Of a stretch of DNA of 64,000 bases, positions 31,829 to 41,393 are shown piece by piece. Under the pieces are notes generated by a model. That model was given only the letters and a program-made list of their open reading frames with translations. It did no database searches and was not told the DNA's origin. A program made the position numbers and the translations under genes. Position 1 is the first letter of the stretch. Every line of letters starts with the position of its first letter. The DNA comes from Modestobacter sp. VKM Ac-2985 (lineage in GTDB: Bacteria; Actinomycetota; Actinomycetes; Mycobacteriales; Geodermatophilaceae): positions 1-64,000 of the forward strand of contig NZ_JAPVBI010000002.1 of the NCBI RefSeq assembly GCF_026967925.1, given 5' to 3'.

Positions 31829-33006
31829 ACCGTCACCTCGGGGATCTCGATCCGGCGGCCCTCGGCCGAGGACTGCAGGCCCAGCTCGGCGACCTGCACG
31901 CCGCGGGCACCGGCGAGGAAGTCGTAGGGGTGCGGGGCGTCCTCGAGCACGTGCCGGAGGAACTGCTCCCACTGCGCCCGGAAGCCGTTGTCCAGGTCGG
32001 CGTTGTCCGGCACGACCTGCCACTGGTCCCGGAACGGCTCGGTGACCGGGAGGTCGGGGTTCCAGACCGGCTTGGGGGTGGTGGCCCGGTGCTGGACCTT
32101 GCACTCGCGCAGCCCGGCGACGGCACTGCCCTCGGTGCCGTCGACCTGGAACTCGACCAGCTCGTCCCGGTAGACCCGCACCGCCCAGGAGGAGTTGATC
32201 TGCGCGATCACGCCGCCGGGCAGCTCGAAGATGCCGTAGGCGGCGTCGTCGGCGGTGGCCGGGTAGGACTGCCCGTGCTCGTCGATCCGGGTCGGGATGT
32301 GCGTGACCGCCTTGGCGGTGACCGCCTCCGGCCGGCCGAAGAGGTTCTCCAGCACGTAGGACCAGTGGCAGAACATGTCGACGACGATCCCGCCGCCGTC
32401 CTCCTTGCGGTAGTTCCAGCTGGGCCGCTGGGCCTCCTGCCAGTCGCCCTCGAACACCCAGTAGCCGAACTCGCCGCGCACCGACAGGATCTCGCCGAAG
32501 AAGCCACCGTCGATCAGCCGCTTCAGCTTGACCAGGCCGGGCAGGTAGAGCTTGTCGTGGACGACGCCGTTCTTGACGCCCGCCTCGGCGGCCAGCCGGG
32601 CCAGCTCCAGAGCGCCCTCGAGCGACTCCGCGGTCGGCTTCTCGGTGTAGATGTGCTTGCCGGCGGTGATCGCGGCCTTGATCGACTTCTCCCGCGCCTG
32701 GGTCACCTGCGCGTCGAAGTAGATCGGCGCGGAGTCGTCCCGCAGCGCCTCGTCGAGGTCGGTCGTCCACCGCTCGATGCCGTGCTGGGCGGCGAGCTCG
32801 GCCAGCTTGCGCTCGTTGCGGCCGACCAGGATCGGCTCGGGGACGACCCGGCTGCCGTCGGCGAGCAGGAGGCCACCGGCGTCCCGGATCGCGAGGATGG
32901 ACCGGACCAGGTGCTGGCGGTAGCCCATCCGGCCGGTGACGCCGTTCATGATGATGCCGATCGAGCTGGACACGGTTCTTGCCTCCGAAGCGGGTGAGGG
33001 GGTCAT
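31825..33006 (-). CDS. Gfo/Idh/MocA family oxidoreductase 1
   Basis: A 393-residue NAD(P)-dependent sugar oxidoreductase. After a short Ser-rich N terminus the Rossmann strand begins SIGIIMNGVTGRMGYRQH; the conserved catalytic EKP appears in HIYTEKPTAES. The C-terminal alpha/beta domain includes VVDMFCHWSYVLEN, with a likely catalytic His. Such enzymes oxidise a hydroxyl of a sugar or inositol. It is one of three family members in the regulon and lies between the second family member and DUF993, with 4-nt overlaps on both sides. Confidence 0.9.
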   Translation of the reverse strand: MTPSPASEARTVSSSIGIIMNGVTGRMGYRQHLVRSILAIRDAGGLLLADGSRVVPEPILVGRNERKLAELAAQHGIERWTTDLDEALRDDSAPIYFDAQVTQAREKSIKAAITAGKHIYTEKPTAESLEGALELARLAAEAGVKNGVVHDKLYLPGLVKLKRLIDGGFFGEILSVRGEFGYWVFEGDWQEAQRPSWNYRKEDGGGIVVDMFCHWSYVLENLFGRPEAVTAKAVTHIPTRIDEHGQSYPATADDAAYGIFELPGGVIAQINSSWAVRVYRDELVEFQVDGTEGSAVAGLRECKVQHRATTPKPVWNPDLPVTEPFRDQWQVVPDNADLDNGFRAQWEQFLRHVLEDAPHPYDFLAGARGVQVAELGLQSSAEGRRIEIPEVTV

Positions 33007-34421
33007 CGGGTGCTCCCGGCGGGAGCGGCTGCGGCCTGGGGCCGCAGCGGGATGCCGAAGTCGGCCAGGTGGACGACCTGGCCGGTGGTCAGTGCCTGGT
33101 TGGCGGCCGCGCCGACGAGCACGCTGCGGACGCCGTCGAGCCAGCCGGCTGCCTGGCCCAGCGGGTCGGGCCGGGTGCCGGGGCGGAAGAGGTCGTCCAG
33201 CAGCACGGCGTCGCCACCGCCGTGGGCGCCGGCCCCCTCGGGGACCGGGATCCGCTGGGCGGTCTCCCAGCGGCGCTGCAGCACCAGCTCGGTGCCCTCG
33301 GTGCGGGCACCGGACGCCGCCGCGACCTCCTCCGGCGTGGCGCTGGGGTCGACGGCGACGCCGAACCCGCCGATGACGTCGTCCGCGGCCACCACCGCCG
33401 CCCGCTCGACCACCGACAGCTCGATCCGGCCCTCGGTGCCGTTGATGCTCACCCGGTAGCCCTCCCAGGGGCCGTGGGCGTTGAGCGAGTAGCTGAGCAT
33501 CGGGCCGCCGGCGTAGCGGAGCAGCAGCGCCATGTTGTCCTCGATGGTGATGCCCGGGGAGAACACGTCCTGGTCGCGGATGTAGCCGTCCTCGGCCTCC
33601 GCCTCCAGGTAGAGCTGGCGCAGCCGGTCGTTGCCGGCCAGGTCGAGGGCGAACGGGTCGCGGTGGGCGTCCGGGGCGCCGTGGCTGCGCGCCGGGCGGT
33701 CGCCCAGACCGCGCTCCTTCGCGTTGGCGTCGCCGTAGAAGCGCAGGTCACCCAGGGCGAAGACGGTCTCCGGGACCGCATCGACCCACCAGTTGACCAG
33801 GTCGAAGTGGTGGGTGGCCTTGTGCACGAACAGGCCGCCGGACAGCGACTTGTCCCGGTGCCAGCGGCGGAAGTAGTCGGCGCCGTGGACGGAGTCCAGC
33901 ACCCACTCGAAGTGCACCGAGGTGACCGCACCGATGACGCCCTCGGCGATGAGCCGGCGGACCTCGGCGTTCCGCGGCGAGTACCGGTAGTTGAAGGTGA
34001 CGACGAGGTCGCGGCCGCTGTCGGCGACGGCATCGGCGATCGTGCGGCAGCCCGCGGCGTCGACGGTGAGCGGCTTCTCGGTGATCACGTCGTACCCGGC
34101 ACGCAGCGCCCGGGAGACGTGCTCGGCGTGCGTGTGGTCGACGCTGGCGACGATGACGGTGTCCGGCCGCTCGCGCTCGAGCATCGTGTCGAGGTCCTCG
34201 GGCACGTAGGCCGGGAGTGGGGCCGCGTCGGGGTGGGCGGCGGCGAACTGGCGCTGGTGGTAGGCCATCCGCGTGCGGTTGGGGTCGCAGAGGGCGACCA
34301 GCCGACCGACGTCGGCGTGGCTGCCCAGCAGCGCGGCGACGTACATCTCGGCGCGGTGGCCGGTGCCGACGATCGCGTAGCGACGTGGCGCCGGGGCTCC
34401 GGACGGGTCGGTGGTGGTCAC
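33003..34421 (-). CDS. Gfo/Idh/MocA family oxidoreductase 2
   Basis: A 472-residue oxidoreductase, longer than the usual 350-400. The Rossmann motif is YAIVGTGHRAEMY near residues 15-27, the catalytic EKP is in VITEKPLTVD, and HKATHHFDLVNWW contributes the active-site histidines. An insertion in the C-terminal half (residues about 255-300) explains the extra length. It is the first catabolic gene after the binding-protein gene and its downstream hairpin. Start GTG 34421 follows GAGAGGGAGAC. Confidence 0.9.
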   Translation of the reverse strand: MTTTDPSGAPAPRRYAIVGTGHRAEMYVAALLGSHADVGRLVALCDPNRTRMAYHQRQFAAAHPDAAPLPAYVPEDLDTMLERERPDTVIVASVDHTHAEHVSRALRAGYDVITEKPLTVDAAGCRTIADAVADSGRDLVVTFNYRYSPRNAEVRRLIAEGVIGAVTSVHFEWVLDSVHGADYFRRWHRDKSLSGGLFVHKATHHFDLVNWWVDAVPETVFALGDLRFYGDANAKERGLGDRPARSHGAPDAHRDPFALDLAGNDRLRQLYLEAEAEDGYIRDQDVFSPGITIEDNMALLLRYAGGPMLSYSLNAHGPWEGYRVSINGTEGRIELSVVERAAVVAADDVIGGFGVAVDPSATPEEVAAASGARTEGTELVLQRRWETAQRIPVPEGAGAHGGGDAVLLDDLFRPGTRPDPLGQAAGWLDGVRSVLVGAAANQALTTGQVVHLADFGIPLRPQAAAAPAGSTR

Positions 34422-34461
34422 GTCTCCCTCTCGACTGTTCGGCAGGTGGTCCGGGGACCGG

Positions 34462-34498
34462 GGCCAGGGGGCGGCCGATGACCGGCCGCCCCCTGGCC
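34462..34498 (-). terminator. Intra-operon hairpin after the sugar-binding protein gene
   Basis: A perfect 15-bp stem (34462-34476 with 34484-34498) begins 5 nt after the stop codon of the binding-protein gene and precedes the first Gfo/Idh gene by 41 nt. Such hairpins after binding-protein genes often stabilise the upstream mRNA or cause partial termination, giving more binding protein than enzymes. Confidence 0.6.
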
Positions 34499-34503
34499 GG
34501 GGG

Positions 34504-35862
34504 TCACGCGATGGCCGACTCGACCTCGGTGATGAACTGCTCGGCGGCGTCCTCCACCGAGATCTGGTCGAACAGGATCTGCTCGGTGTAGCGCTGCAGG
34601 ATCGCCTGCACCTCACCGGCGCCCTGCGGGGGCAGCGCCGGCGGCTCCTGCAGGCTCGGGGTGATCTCCTCGACGAAGGCCACCGCGGCCTGGCCGGCGG
34701 GGTCCAGGGTCGGGGCGATCTGGTCGCGCAGCTCGGTGTTCACCGGCAGCCCGCGGTCGGCCTTGACGATGTTCACCGCCTCCTCGGAGTTGATCAGCCA
34801 GTCGAGGAGCATGGCCGCCTCCTGCGGGCTCTCGCAGTCGCTGCTGATCGCCCAGAACATGGCCGGCTTCAGGTACATGCCGGTCTCCCCGTCACCCTCC
34901 GTGGTGGGGAACGGGAGGAACTGCAGCTCGGTGCCGGCCCCGGCGGTCAACGCCGGCAGCTCGTTGGTCCACCAGAAGCCGGAGGCCCCGGCGCCGGTGG
35001 CGACCAGCGCCTGGTCGACCCCGCCGTTGAACACCTCGACGGTGGTCGACGGCGGCGGCTCGGCCCCGGTGGTCGAGGCCTCCTTCTCGATCGCCCACCA
35101 GTCGGCCAGGGTCTCCGCGGTGAAGCCGATCTCGCCGTTCTCGTCGAACAGCGCCTCACCCTGCTCGCGGGCGTAGACCTCGAAGTTGGTGTCCCCACCG
35201 TTGAGGCCCATCGCCTGCATCCCGTACACCTGGCCACCGGTGGCCTGGGTGACCTGGGCGGCGGTGTCGACCATCTCGTCCCAGGTCCAGGACTCGCCGT
35301 CGGGCACCTCCACCCCGGCGGCGGCGTAGGCCGCGGGGTCGATGACGACGGAGAAGGCGTTCACGCCGGTGGGGATGGCGTAGGTGGCGTCCTCGACCGT
35401 GCCGGTCTCGGCGACGTTCTGGTCGAGGTTGCTGGTGTCGATCGTGCCGTCCTCGATGTACGGGGTGAGGTCCAGCAGCGCCCCACGGTCGGCGTACTCC
35501 CGGACGTACCGGGTGTCCTGCTGCATCAGGCAGGGCGCGTCACCGCCGGCGGTGCTGGTGGCCAGCCGGTCCCAGTAGTCGGCGAAGCCGGTGAAGTCGC
35601 CCTCGACCGTGACGCCCTCGTTCTCCGACTCGTAGAGGTCGATCAGCTCCTGGGTGGCGGCGTGCCGGGTGTCGCTGCCCCACCACGACATCCGCATGGT
35701 GACCGGCCCGTCGTCGCGGGTCGTGCCCCCGTCGGCGGCTGCGCCGCCTCCGTCGTCGCCACCGCAGGCCGCGGTGGTCAGCAGCAGTCCGAGGACGCCG
35801 CCGGTGACGCCGATGCGGGTGGGCCAGGGCGTACGCGCCCCATTGCTCCGGTTCGTGTGCAC
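34504..35862 (-). CDS. Sugar ABC transporter substrate-binding lipoprotein
   Basis: A 452-residue solute-binding protein of the MalE/UgpB type. The signal ends in a lipobox TTAACGG (acylated Cys near residue 33), followed by a Gly/Asp-rich linker. The mature part contains the family pattern VTMRMSWWGSDTRHAATQEL and, in the second lobe, ALVATGAGASGFWWTNELP. The GTG start at 35862 follows a strong AAGGAGGT. It is cotranscribed with two permeases upstream. The ligand is probably an oligosaccharide, perhaps a pectin fragment. Confidence 0.92.
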   Translation of the reverse strand: MHTNRSNGARTPWPTRIGVTGGVLGLLLTTAACGGDDGGGAAADGGTTRDDGPVTMRMSWWGSDTRHAATQELIDLYESENEGVTVEGDFTGFADYWDRLATSTAGGDAPCLMQQDTRYVREYADRGALLDLTPYIEDGTIDTSNLDQNVAETGTVEDATYAIPTGVNAFSVVIDPAAYAAAGVEVPDGESWTWDEMVDTAAQVTQATGGQVYGMQAMGLNGGDTNFEVYAREQGEALFDENGEIGFTAETLADWWAIEKEASTTGAEPPPSTTVEVFNGGVDQALVATGAGASGFWWTNELPALTAGAGTELQFLPFPTTEGDGETGMYLKPAMFWAISSDCESPQEAAMLLDWLINSEEAVNIVKADRGLPVNTELRDQIAPTLDPAGQAAVAFVEEITPSLQEPPALPPQGAGEVQAILQRYTEQILFDQISVEDAAEQFITEVESAIA

Positions 35863-35918
35863 GTTCCTTACCTCCTTGTAAGTGCTGCGTGAGATGTCGG
35901 GTGAGGTGCCGGGTGTCG

Positions 35919-36809
35919 TCACTTGAGACCCGTGGTGGCGATGCCTCGGACGAGATAGCGCTGGCCCGCGAGGAAGAAGCCGAAGACCGGCGCCAGGGCG
36001 ACGATCGACATGGCGAAGACGGGACCCCACGGCGTCTGGCTCGTCGCGTCGACGAACGTCCGCAGGGCGACCGGGACGGTGTACATCTCCGGGTCGGTCA
36101 GGAAGATCAGCTGGCTGAAGAAGTCGTTCCAGGTCCAGATGAAGGTGAAGATCGCCGTGGTGGCCAGGGCCGGCACCGACAGCGGGATCACGATCCGCCA
36201 GAAGATGGCGAAGTGCCCGCAGCCGTCGATCCGGGCGGCCTCGTCCAGTTCCAGCGGGATGCCCCGGATGAACTGCACCATCAGGAAGATGAAGAAGCCG
36301 TCGGTGGCCAGCAGCTTCGGCACGATCAACGGCCAGTAGGTGTTGATCCAGTCGAGCTCGGCGAACAGGATGTACTGCGGCACGATCACCACGTGGATCG
36401 GCAGCATCATCGTCCCGAGCATCACCGCGAACCAGAACTTCTTGAACCTGAAGTCGAGCCGTGCGAACGCATAGGCCGCCGCGGAACAGGCCAGCAGGTT
36501 GCCGATGATCGAGCCGACGACGATGACCAGCGAGTTCCAGATGTAGTGGCCGAAGTCCCGGGGCAGCGCCGTCCAGCCGTCGGGGTAGTTCTCCGTGGTG
36601 ACCCGCTCGGGGATCAAGCCGGTCTGGCTGAAGATGTCCTCGGTGAACTTGAACGAGCTGGAGAGCATCCACAGCAGCGGGTAGAGCATGAGCAGCGCGC
36701 CCAGGATGAGCACGATGTGCGCCAGCCAGCGCGGCCGCTGCTTCTTCTTCCGGTCGGGCAGCTTCTCCGTGGCAGCCACAGGGGGGGCCACGGTCAGGTC
36801 AGTCGCCAT
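35919..36809 (-). CDS. Carbohydrate ABC transporter permease (MalG type)
   Basis: A 296-residue inner-membrane permease with six predicted helices. The EAA loop that contacts the ATPase reads LDEAARIDGCGHFAIFWRIV. The N terminus is cytoplasmic and Lys/Arg-rich. Its start overlaps the end of the MalF-type gene by 11 nt, so the two permeases are cotranslated. Substrate is shared with the binding protein at 34504. Confidence 0.95.
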   Translation of the reverse strand: MATDLTVAPPVAATEKLPDRKKKQRPRWLAHIVLILGALLMLYPLLWMLSSSFKFTEDIFSQTGLIPERVTTENYPDGWTALPRDFGHYIWNSLVIVVGSIIGNLLACSAAAYAFARLDFRFKKFWFAVMLGTMMLPIHVVIVPQYILFAELDWINTYWPLIVPKLLATDGFFIFLMVQFIRGIPLELDEAARIDGCGHFAIFWRIVIPLSVPALATTAIFTFIWTWNDFFSQLIFLTDPEMYTVPVALRTFVDATSQTPWGPVFAMSIVALAPVFGFFLAGQRYLVRGIATTGLK

Positions 36810-37764
36810 AGAACACCCAGTACTTCGCTGCGATGAAGTTGATCGCGGTCAGCCCACCGACGATGAGCAGCAGGAACCAGGCCAGCGCCGAGGCGTAGCC
36901 CATGTCGAAGTTGCCGAAGCCGCGCTGGTAGAGGTAGAGCGTGTAGAAGAGCGTCGAGTCCGCCGGGCCACCCGTGCCGCCGCTGACGATGAACGCCTGC
37001 GTGAACGTCTGGAACGCGTTGATGGTCTGCAGCACGAGGTTGAAGAAGATGATCGGCGAGAGCAGCGGCAGCGTGACCTGCACGAACTGCCGGACCTTCC
37101 CCGCGCCGTCCAGGGACGCCGCCTCGTAGTACATCGTCGGGATCTGCCGGAGCCCGGCCAGGAAGATGACCATCGGGGCGCCGAACGTCCAGACGTTCAG
37201 GATGATCAGCGTGCCGAGGGCGTAGTCGGGGTCGGAGACCCAGCCGGGCGGGTTCTCGAACCCCACGAACCGGAGCACCTGGTTGAGCAGCCCGTCGGAG
37301 CCGAAGATCTGCCGCCACAGGATGGCGATCGCGACGCTGCCGCCGATCAGCGAGGGCAGGTAGTAGATCGACCGGTAGAGGGCCAGGCCGCGGAGGCCGC
37401 GGTCCAGGATCATCGCCAGGAACAGTGCGAACGCCAGCTGGATCGGCACCGAGACGACGACGTAGATGAACGTGACCTTCAGCGACTGGTAGAACCGCGG
37501 GTCGTCGAACATCCGCTGGAAGTTGTCCAGCCCGATCCACTCCGGCGCGCCGATGAGGCTGTAGTCGGTGAAGGACAGGTAGGCGGAGGCGGCGATGGGC
37601 CCGGCGGTGATGAACAGCAGGCCGGCGAACCACGGGGCCAGGAACAGGTAGGGCGTGAGCCAGCCGGACCTCCGTCTCCGTGCACGGGAGGCAGCGCGGC
37701 TCGCGCCCCCGGGAGCCTCGCCGTGCGAGCGTTCGCGCGGCGGGACGTCGAGCGTTGACGACAC
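36799..37764 (-). CDS. Carbohydrate ABC transporter permease (MalF type)
   Basis: A 321-residue inner-membrane permease with six predicted helices (first near WLTPYLFLAPWFAGLLF). The EAA loop is YYEAASLDGAGKVRQFVQVT. It is the first gene of the importer/catabolic operon that runs from 37764 down to 27851. The GTG start at 37764 is preceded by AGAGGTGAG. A LacI-type operator lies 75 nt upstream. Confidence 0.95.
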   Translation of the reverse strand: MSSTLDVPPRERSHGEAPGGASRAASRARRRRSGWLTPYLFLAPWFAGLLFITAGPIAASAYLSFTDYSLIGAPEWIGLDNFQRMFDDPRFYQSLKVTFIYVVVSVPIQLAFALFLAMILDRGLRGLALYRSIYYLPSLIGGSVAIAILWRQIFGSDGLLNQVLRFVGFENPPGWVSDPDYALGTLIILNVWTFGAPMVIFLAGLRQIPTMYYEAASLDGAGKVRQFVQVTLPLLSPIIFFNLVLQTINAFQTFTQAFIVSGGTGGPADSTLFYTLYLYQRGFGNFDMGYASALAWFLLLIVGGLTAINFIAAKYWVFYGD

Positions 37765-37838
37765 GGGCTCTCACCTCTCTGTGCAGCTCGTCGGACCTCG
37801 TCGTCCGGTGCGTCTGGTGTGCAGCAGGTCACATGCTC

Positions 37839-37853
37839 GGTAAGCGCTTTCTA
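37839..37853. promoter_or_regulatory. LacI-type operator for the importer/catabolic operon
   Basis: GGTAAGCGCTTTCTA with palindromic core AAGCGCTT, in the 414-nt divergent gap 37765-38178 and nearer the minus-strand operon. The same 15-mer occurs exactly at 37934-37948. Confidence 0.7.
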
Positions 37854-37933
37854 GACCCTCGTCCGGGACCCTGTCAACGCTCGGCGAGGGAGCCCTGACC
37901 ACCCGGCTGGAGCTGTGCGCTGCCTCACAACTG

Positions 37934-37948
37934 GGTAAGCGCTTTCTA
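37934..37948. promoter_or_regulatory. LacI-type operator facing the divergent operon
   Basis: A second exact copy of GGTAAGCGCTTTCTA, 95 nt from the first (nine helical turns) and on the side of the plus-strand operon. The spacing would allow DNA looping or separate control of the two promoters. The rest of the 414-nt gap shows nothing else that I can name. Confidence 0.7.
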
Positions 37949-38178
37949 CTCGGGACGGCTCCACGATGTCAACGAGTCGACTCGGACCGGCCGGTCACGA
38001 AAGCGCAACGACGCCTCGTGCGCGGCTCTGACCAGGTTCTTCGCCCTCGTCGCCGAGGTCGGCGACCGGCGGGACCGGGCGCACCCCCCGGCAAGGGCTT
38101 TCCCAGACACGCCGGTCTGGTTACGCTCGGCCCCCGTCGGCGACCGCGCCGGCGCCTGGCTCGATCAAGGGGGATCAC

Positions 38179-39360
38179 GTGCCAGAACTGTCCGAGCTCC
38201 CCGGCCGGGTGGTGCTCGTCGGCGCCCACGGCCACGGTCGCTGGCACCTGCAGAACCTCCGCCGACTGGCCGCGGTCGGCGACGCCCAGCTGGTCGGGAT
38301 CTGCGACCCGCGGCCGCTGGACGACGAGCTGCGCGCACTGGCCGGCGACGTCCCCGTCGCCGCGTCGCTGGCGGAGCTGCTCGCCGCGACCAGCCCCGAC
38401 GTCACCGTCATCTGCACGCCGATCCACACGCACACCGACCTGGCGCTCACCGCGGCCCGATCCGGCAGCGCCGTGCTCCTGGAGAAGCCCCCCACCCCGA
38501 CGTTGGCCGAGTTCGACCGGCTGGTCGAGGGGATCGAGGCCACCGGCGCGGCCTGCCAGATCGGCTTCCAGAGCCTGGGCTCGGCGGCCATCGGCCGGGT
38601 GCGCGACCTGGTGGAGGAGGGCGCGATCGGCACGGTGCGGGGCATCGGCGGCGCCTGCGCGTGGGTCCGGGACGCGTCCTACTACGGCCGGGCGAGCTGG
38701 GCCGGGCGACGCAGCGTCGACGGGGTGCCGGTCGTCGACGGCGCCCTGACCAACCCCTTCGCGCACGCCGTGGCGACCGCCCTGGCGCTGACCGGGGCCA
38801 CGCACGCCGGCTCGCTGGAGTCGGTCGAGGTGGAGCTCTACCGGGCCAACCCGATCGAGGCCGACGACACCTCCTGCCTGCGCATCCGCACCGCTGACGG
38901 GCAGGTGGTGGTCGTCGCCGCCACGCTGGCCGCGGAGCACCCCCGCGACCCGGTGCTCGTCGTGCACGGCAGCGCCGGGCGGATCACGCTGTCCTACAAG
39001 ACCGGCGAGGTGCGGCTGCAGAGCGACGGCGTCGACGAGACGACGACGCACACCGGCACCGACCTGCTCGAGGACCTGCTGGCCCACCTGCGCGACCGCA
39101 CCCGGCCGCTGCTCGTCCCGCCCGCAGCGACGCGCTCCTTCATGGAGGTCGTGGAGGCGGTGCGCTGCGCCCCGGACCCGGCGGAGATCCCGGCCGGGCA
39201 CCGGCGGGCCGAGGGCGAGGGCGCCACCGCCCACCAGGTCGTACCCGGCGTCGACGCGCTGGTCGACCGGGCCGCCGAGGAGCTGCGGCTGTTCTCCGAG
39301 CTCGGCGCCCCCTGGGCCCGTTCACCGGCGGTGCGGCAGCCGGCCGCCGTGGGGAGCTGA
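38179..39360 (+). CDS. Gfo/Idh/MocA family oxidoreductase 3
   Basis: A 393-residue NAD(P)-dependent sugar oxidoreductase with Rossmann motif VVLVGAHGHGRWHL at residues 10-23 and catalytic EKP in LLEKPPTPT. The C-terminal domain is shorter in conserved motifs than its two relatives at 31825 and 33003, and the last 50 residues are extra. It heads the plus-strand operon under the 37934 operator and lies 2 nt before the DUF6807 gene, a pairing seen in glycoside oxidation loci. Start is GTG 38179. Confidence 0.88.
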   Translation: MPELSELPGRVVLVGAHGHGRWHLQNLRRLAAVGDAQLVGICDPRPLDDELRALAGDVPVAASLAELLAATSPDVTVICTPIHTHTDLALTAARSGSAVLLEKPPTPTLAEFDRLVEGIEATGAACQIGFQSLGSAAIGRVRDLVEEGAIGTVRGIGGACAWVRDASYYGRASWAGRRSVDGVPVVDGALTNPFAHAVATALALTGATHAGSLESVEVELYRANPIEADDTSCLRIRTADGQVVVVAATLAAEHPRDPVLVVHGSAGRITLSYKTGEVRLQSDGVDETTTHTGTDLLEDLLAHLRDRTRPLLVPPAATRSFMEVVEAVRCAPDPAEIPAGHRRAEGEGATAHQVVPGVDALVDRAAEELRLFSELGAPWARSPAVRQPAAVGS

Positions 39361-39362
39361 CC

Positions 39363-40280
39363 GTGGCCCTCAAGACCCTGCACCAGGGCCATGTCCCGGA
39401 CGAGCCGTCGCCGGCCGGCAGTGCGCTTGCCTCGCTCACCGTGGCCGGCACCGTCGTCGCCACCTGCTGGGACGGCGCCGGACTGCCCGGCGTGCTCGCC
39501 CCCCGGCCGTTCCTGCACCCGGTCACCACCCTGAGCGGCGTCCCGGTCACCGACGCCCAGCCCGACGACCACCGCTGGCACCTCGGCGTCTCGGTCACCC
39601 TGCAGGACGTCGGCGGGGCGAACGTCTGGGGCGGCCGCACCTACCTGCGGGACCAGGGCTACACCTGGCGGGCCGACCACGGACGCCAGGTGCACACCGG
39701 CTGGGCGGCACAGGCACCCGACGGCTTCCGGGAGACCCTCGACTGGCAGGGGCCGGACGGGCGCACGCTGCTCACCGAGGAACGCACCGTGCGGGCGGCC
39801 CGGGCCACCCTCCCCGGCGCCTGGAGCCTGGAGCTCACCACCACCCTGCGCAACGCCACCGACGCCCCGCTGGGGCTGGGCAGCCCCGCGACCAACGGGC
39901 GCAGCGGCGCCGGCTACGGCGGGCTGTTCTGGCGGTTCCCACCGGTCTCCGGCGCCCGCGTGTGGAGCCCGGACGCCGAGGGCGAGGAGGCCGTGCACGG
40001 CTCGAACGCGGCCTGGGTGGCCTTCGCCGCCACCGGCCCGGCGCCGTTCACCGTGGCCCTGGCCGGTGCCGACGAGGCCACCCGGGCCGATCCCTGGTTC
40101 GTCCGCGTCGACGACTACCCCGGGCTGGGCTCCCAGCTGGCCGCCGAGCACCCGGTGCGACTGGCCGCCGGGGAGGCGACGACCCGCAGCTTCCGGGCCC
40201 TGGTGGCCGACGGGACGCCGGGCACCGCGGCCATCGGGGATGCGCTCGCGACGACGCCGGGCCAGGGTGGGTCGCGATGA
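39363..40280 (+). CDS. DUF6807 (PmoA-like) protein
   Basis: A 305-residue beta-sandwich protein of the DUF6807 family, sometimes annotated PmoA-like for no functional reason. Typical stretch: DDHRWHLGVSVTLQDVG, with His residues that could bind a sugar or metal, and YGGLFWRFP. Members occur beside Gfo/Idh oxidoreductases and sugar regulators in Actinobacteria. Function is unknown. Starts 2 nt after the oxidoreductase stop and overlaps the LacI start by 4 nt. Confidence 0.8.
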   Translation: MALKTLHQGHVPDEPSPAGSALASLTVAGTVVATCWDGAGLPGVLAPRPFLHPVTTLSGVPVTDAQPDDHRWHLGVSVTLQDVGGANVWGGRTYLRDQGYTWRADHGRQVHTGWAAQAPDGFRETLDWQGPDGRTLLTEERTVRAARATLPGAWSLELTTTLRNATDAPLGLGSPATNGRSGAGYGGLFWRFPPVSGARVWSPDAEGEEAVHGSNAAWVAFAATGPAPFTVALAGADEATRADPWFVRVDDYPGLGSQLAAEHPVRLAAGEATTRSFRALVADGTPGTAAIGDALATTPGQGGSR

Positions 40281-41374
40281 CCACTGCTCGGGAGAGCCCG
40301 ACCGGCCGTCGCACCGAGCAGGACGGGGCTGCCGGCCCCCTCGCCGTCCGCCGGAACGGCCCCGTGCTGCTCGCCGAGGTCGCCGCGCACGCCGGCGTCT
40401 CGCTGGCCACCGCCTCCCGGGTGCTCAGCGGCAGCCGCTCGGTCGGTGAACCGCACCGCGGCCGGGTCCTGGCCGCTGCCCAGGAGCTGCGGTACACGCC
40501 CAACGCGCAGGCCCAGGCGGTGGCCCGTGGCGCCAGCAACGTGGTCGGCCTGATCATCCACGACGTCCTGGACCCGTACTTCTCCAGCATCGCCGGCGGG
40601 GTGATGCGGCAGGTGGAGGAGCGCGAGCTCGTGGTCTTCCTGGCCAGCACGCACAGCGACGTCGACCGCGAGCTGGAGTTCGTGCAGACGATGCGCTCCC
40701 ACCGGGTGCGGGCGCTGATCATCTGCGGCAGCCGCACCACCGACCGGGTGCACAACGAGCGCCTGGCCCACGAGCTGGAGGGTTACGCGGCGGCCGGCGG
40801 TCAGGCCGCGGTGATCAGCCAGGACCGGCTGGGCACGCACGCCGTGGTGCCGCAGAACCGCTCCGGTGCCCGCGCCCTGGCCCGGGAGCTGTGCCGGCTG
40901 GGCCACCGCCGCTTCGCGGTGCTCGCCGGCCCCCGCGGGCTGCTGACCTCCCGCGACCGCCTGATCGGCTTCCGGGAGGGGCTGACCGCCGAGGGCGTCG
41001 ACGTCGCCGACCTCCAGGTGCTGCACGGGGAGTTCACCCGGGAGGGCGGGGAGAGCCTGGCCGCCGAGCTGATCGCCGCGGGACCGCTGCCGACCTGTGT
41101 CTTCGCGGTCAACGACGTGATGGCGCTCGGCGCACTGGCCGCCTTCCGGTCCGCCGGCGTGCGGGTGCCCGAGGACGTCTCGCTGGCCGGCTTCGACGAC
41201 ATCGCCCCGCTGCGCGACGTCGTCCCCTCGCTCACCTCGGTGCACCTCCCACTGGAGGAGATGGGCGCCCGCGCGGCCCAGCTGGCACTGGACACCGGAC
41301 CCCAGACCACGAGCCAGGCCGTCAAGGTCCGCGCCGAGGTGGTGCTGCGGGACAGCACCCGCCGGCTCGCCTGA
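40277..41374 (+). CDS. LacI-family transcriptional regulator
   Basis: A 365-residue repressor. The helix-turn-helix and hinge helix cover about residues 30-85 (LLAEVAAHAGVSLATASRVL, then LRYTPNAQAQAVARG), and the rest is a periplasmic-binding-protein-like sugar sensor (VFAVNDVMALGALAAF, GFDDIAPLRDVVPSLTSV). It most likely binds the AAGCGCTT-core sites at 27802, 37839 and 37934, and the related site at 43893. It lies inside the plus-strand operon, so it is autoregulated. Confidence 0.93.
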   Translation: MTTARESPTGRRTEQDGAAGPLAVRRNGPVLLAEVAAHAGVSLATASRVLSGSRSVGEPHRGRVLAAAQELRYTPNAQAQAVARGASNVVGLIIHDVLDPYFSSIAGGVMRQVEERELVVFLASTHSDVDRELEFVQTMRSHRVRALIICGSRTTDRVHNERLAHELEGYAAAGGQAAVISQDRLGTHAVVPQNRSGARALARELCRLGHRRFAVLAGPRGLLTSRDRLIGFREGLTAEGVDVADLQVLHGEFTREGGESLAAELIAAGPLPTCVFAVNDVMALGALAAFRSAGVRVPEDVSLAGFDDIAPLRDVVPSLTSVHLPLEEMGARAAQLALDTGPQTTSQAVKVRAEVVLRDSTRRLA

Positions 41375-41393
41375 ACCACCACCGGAGGACACC

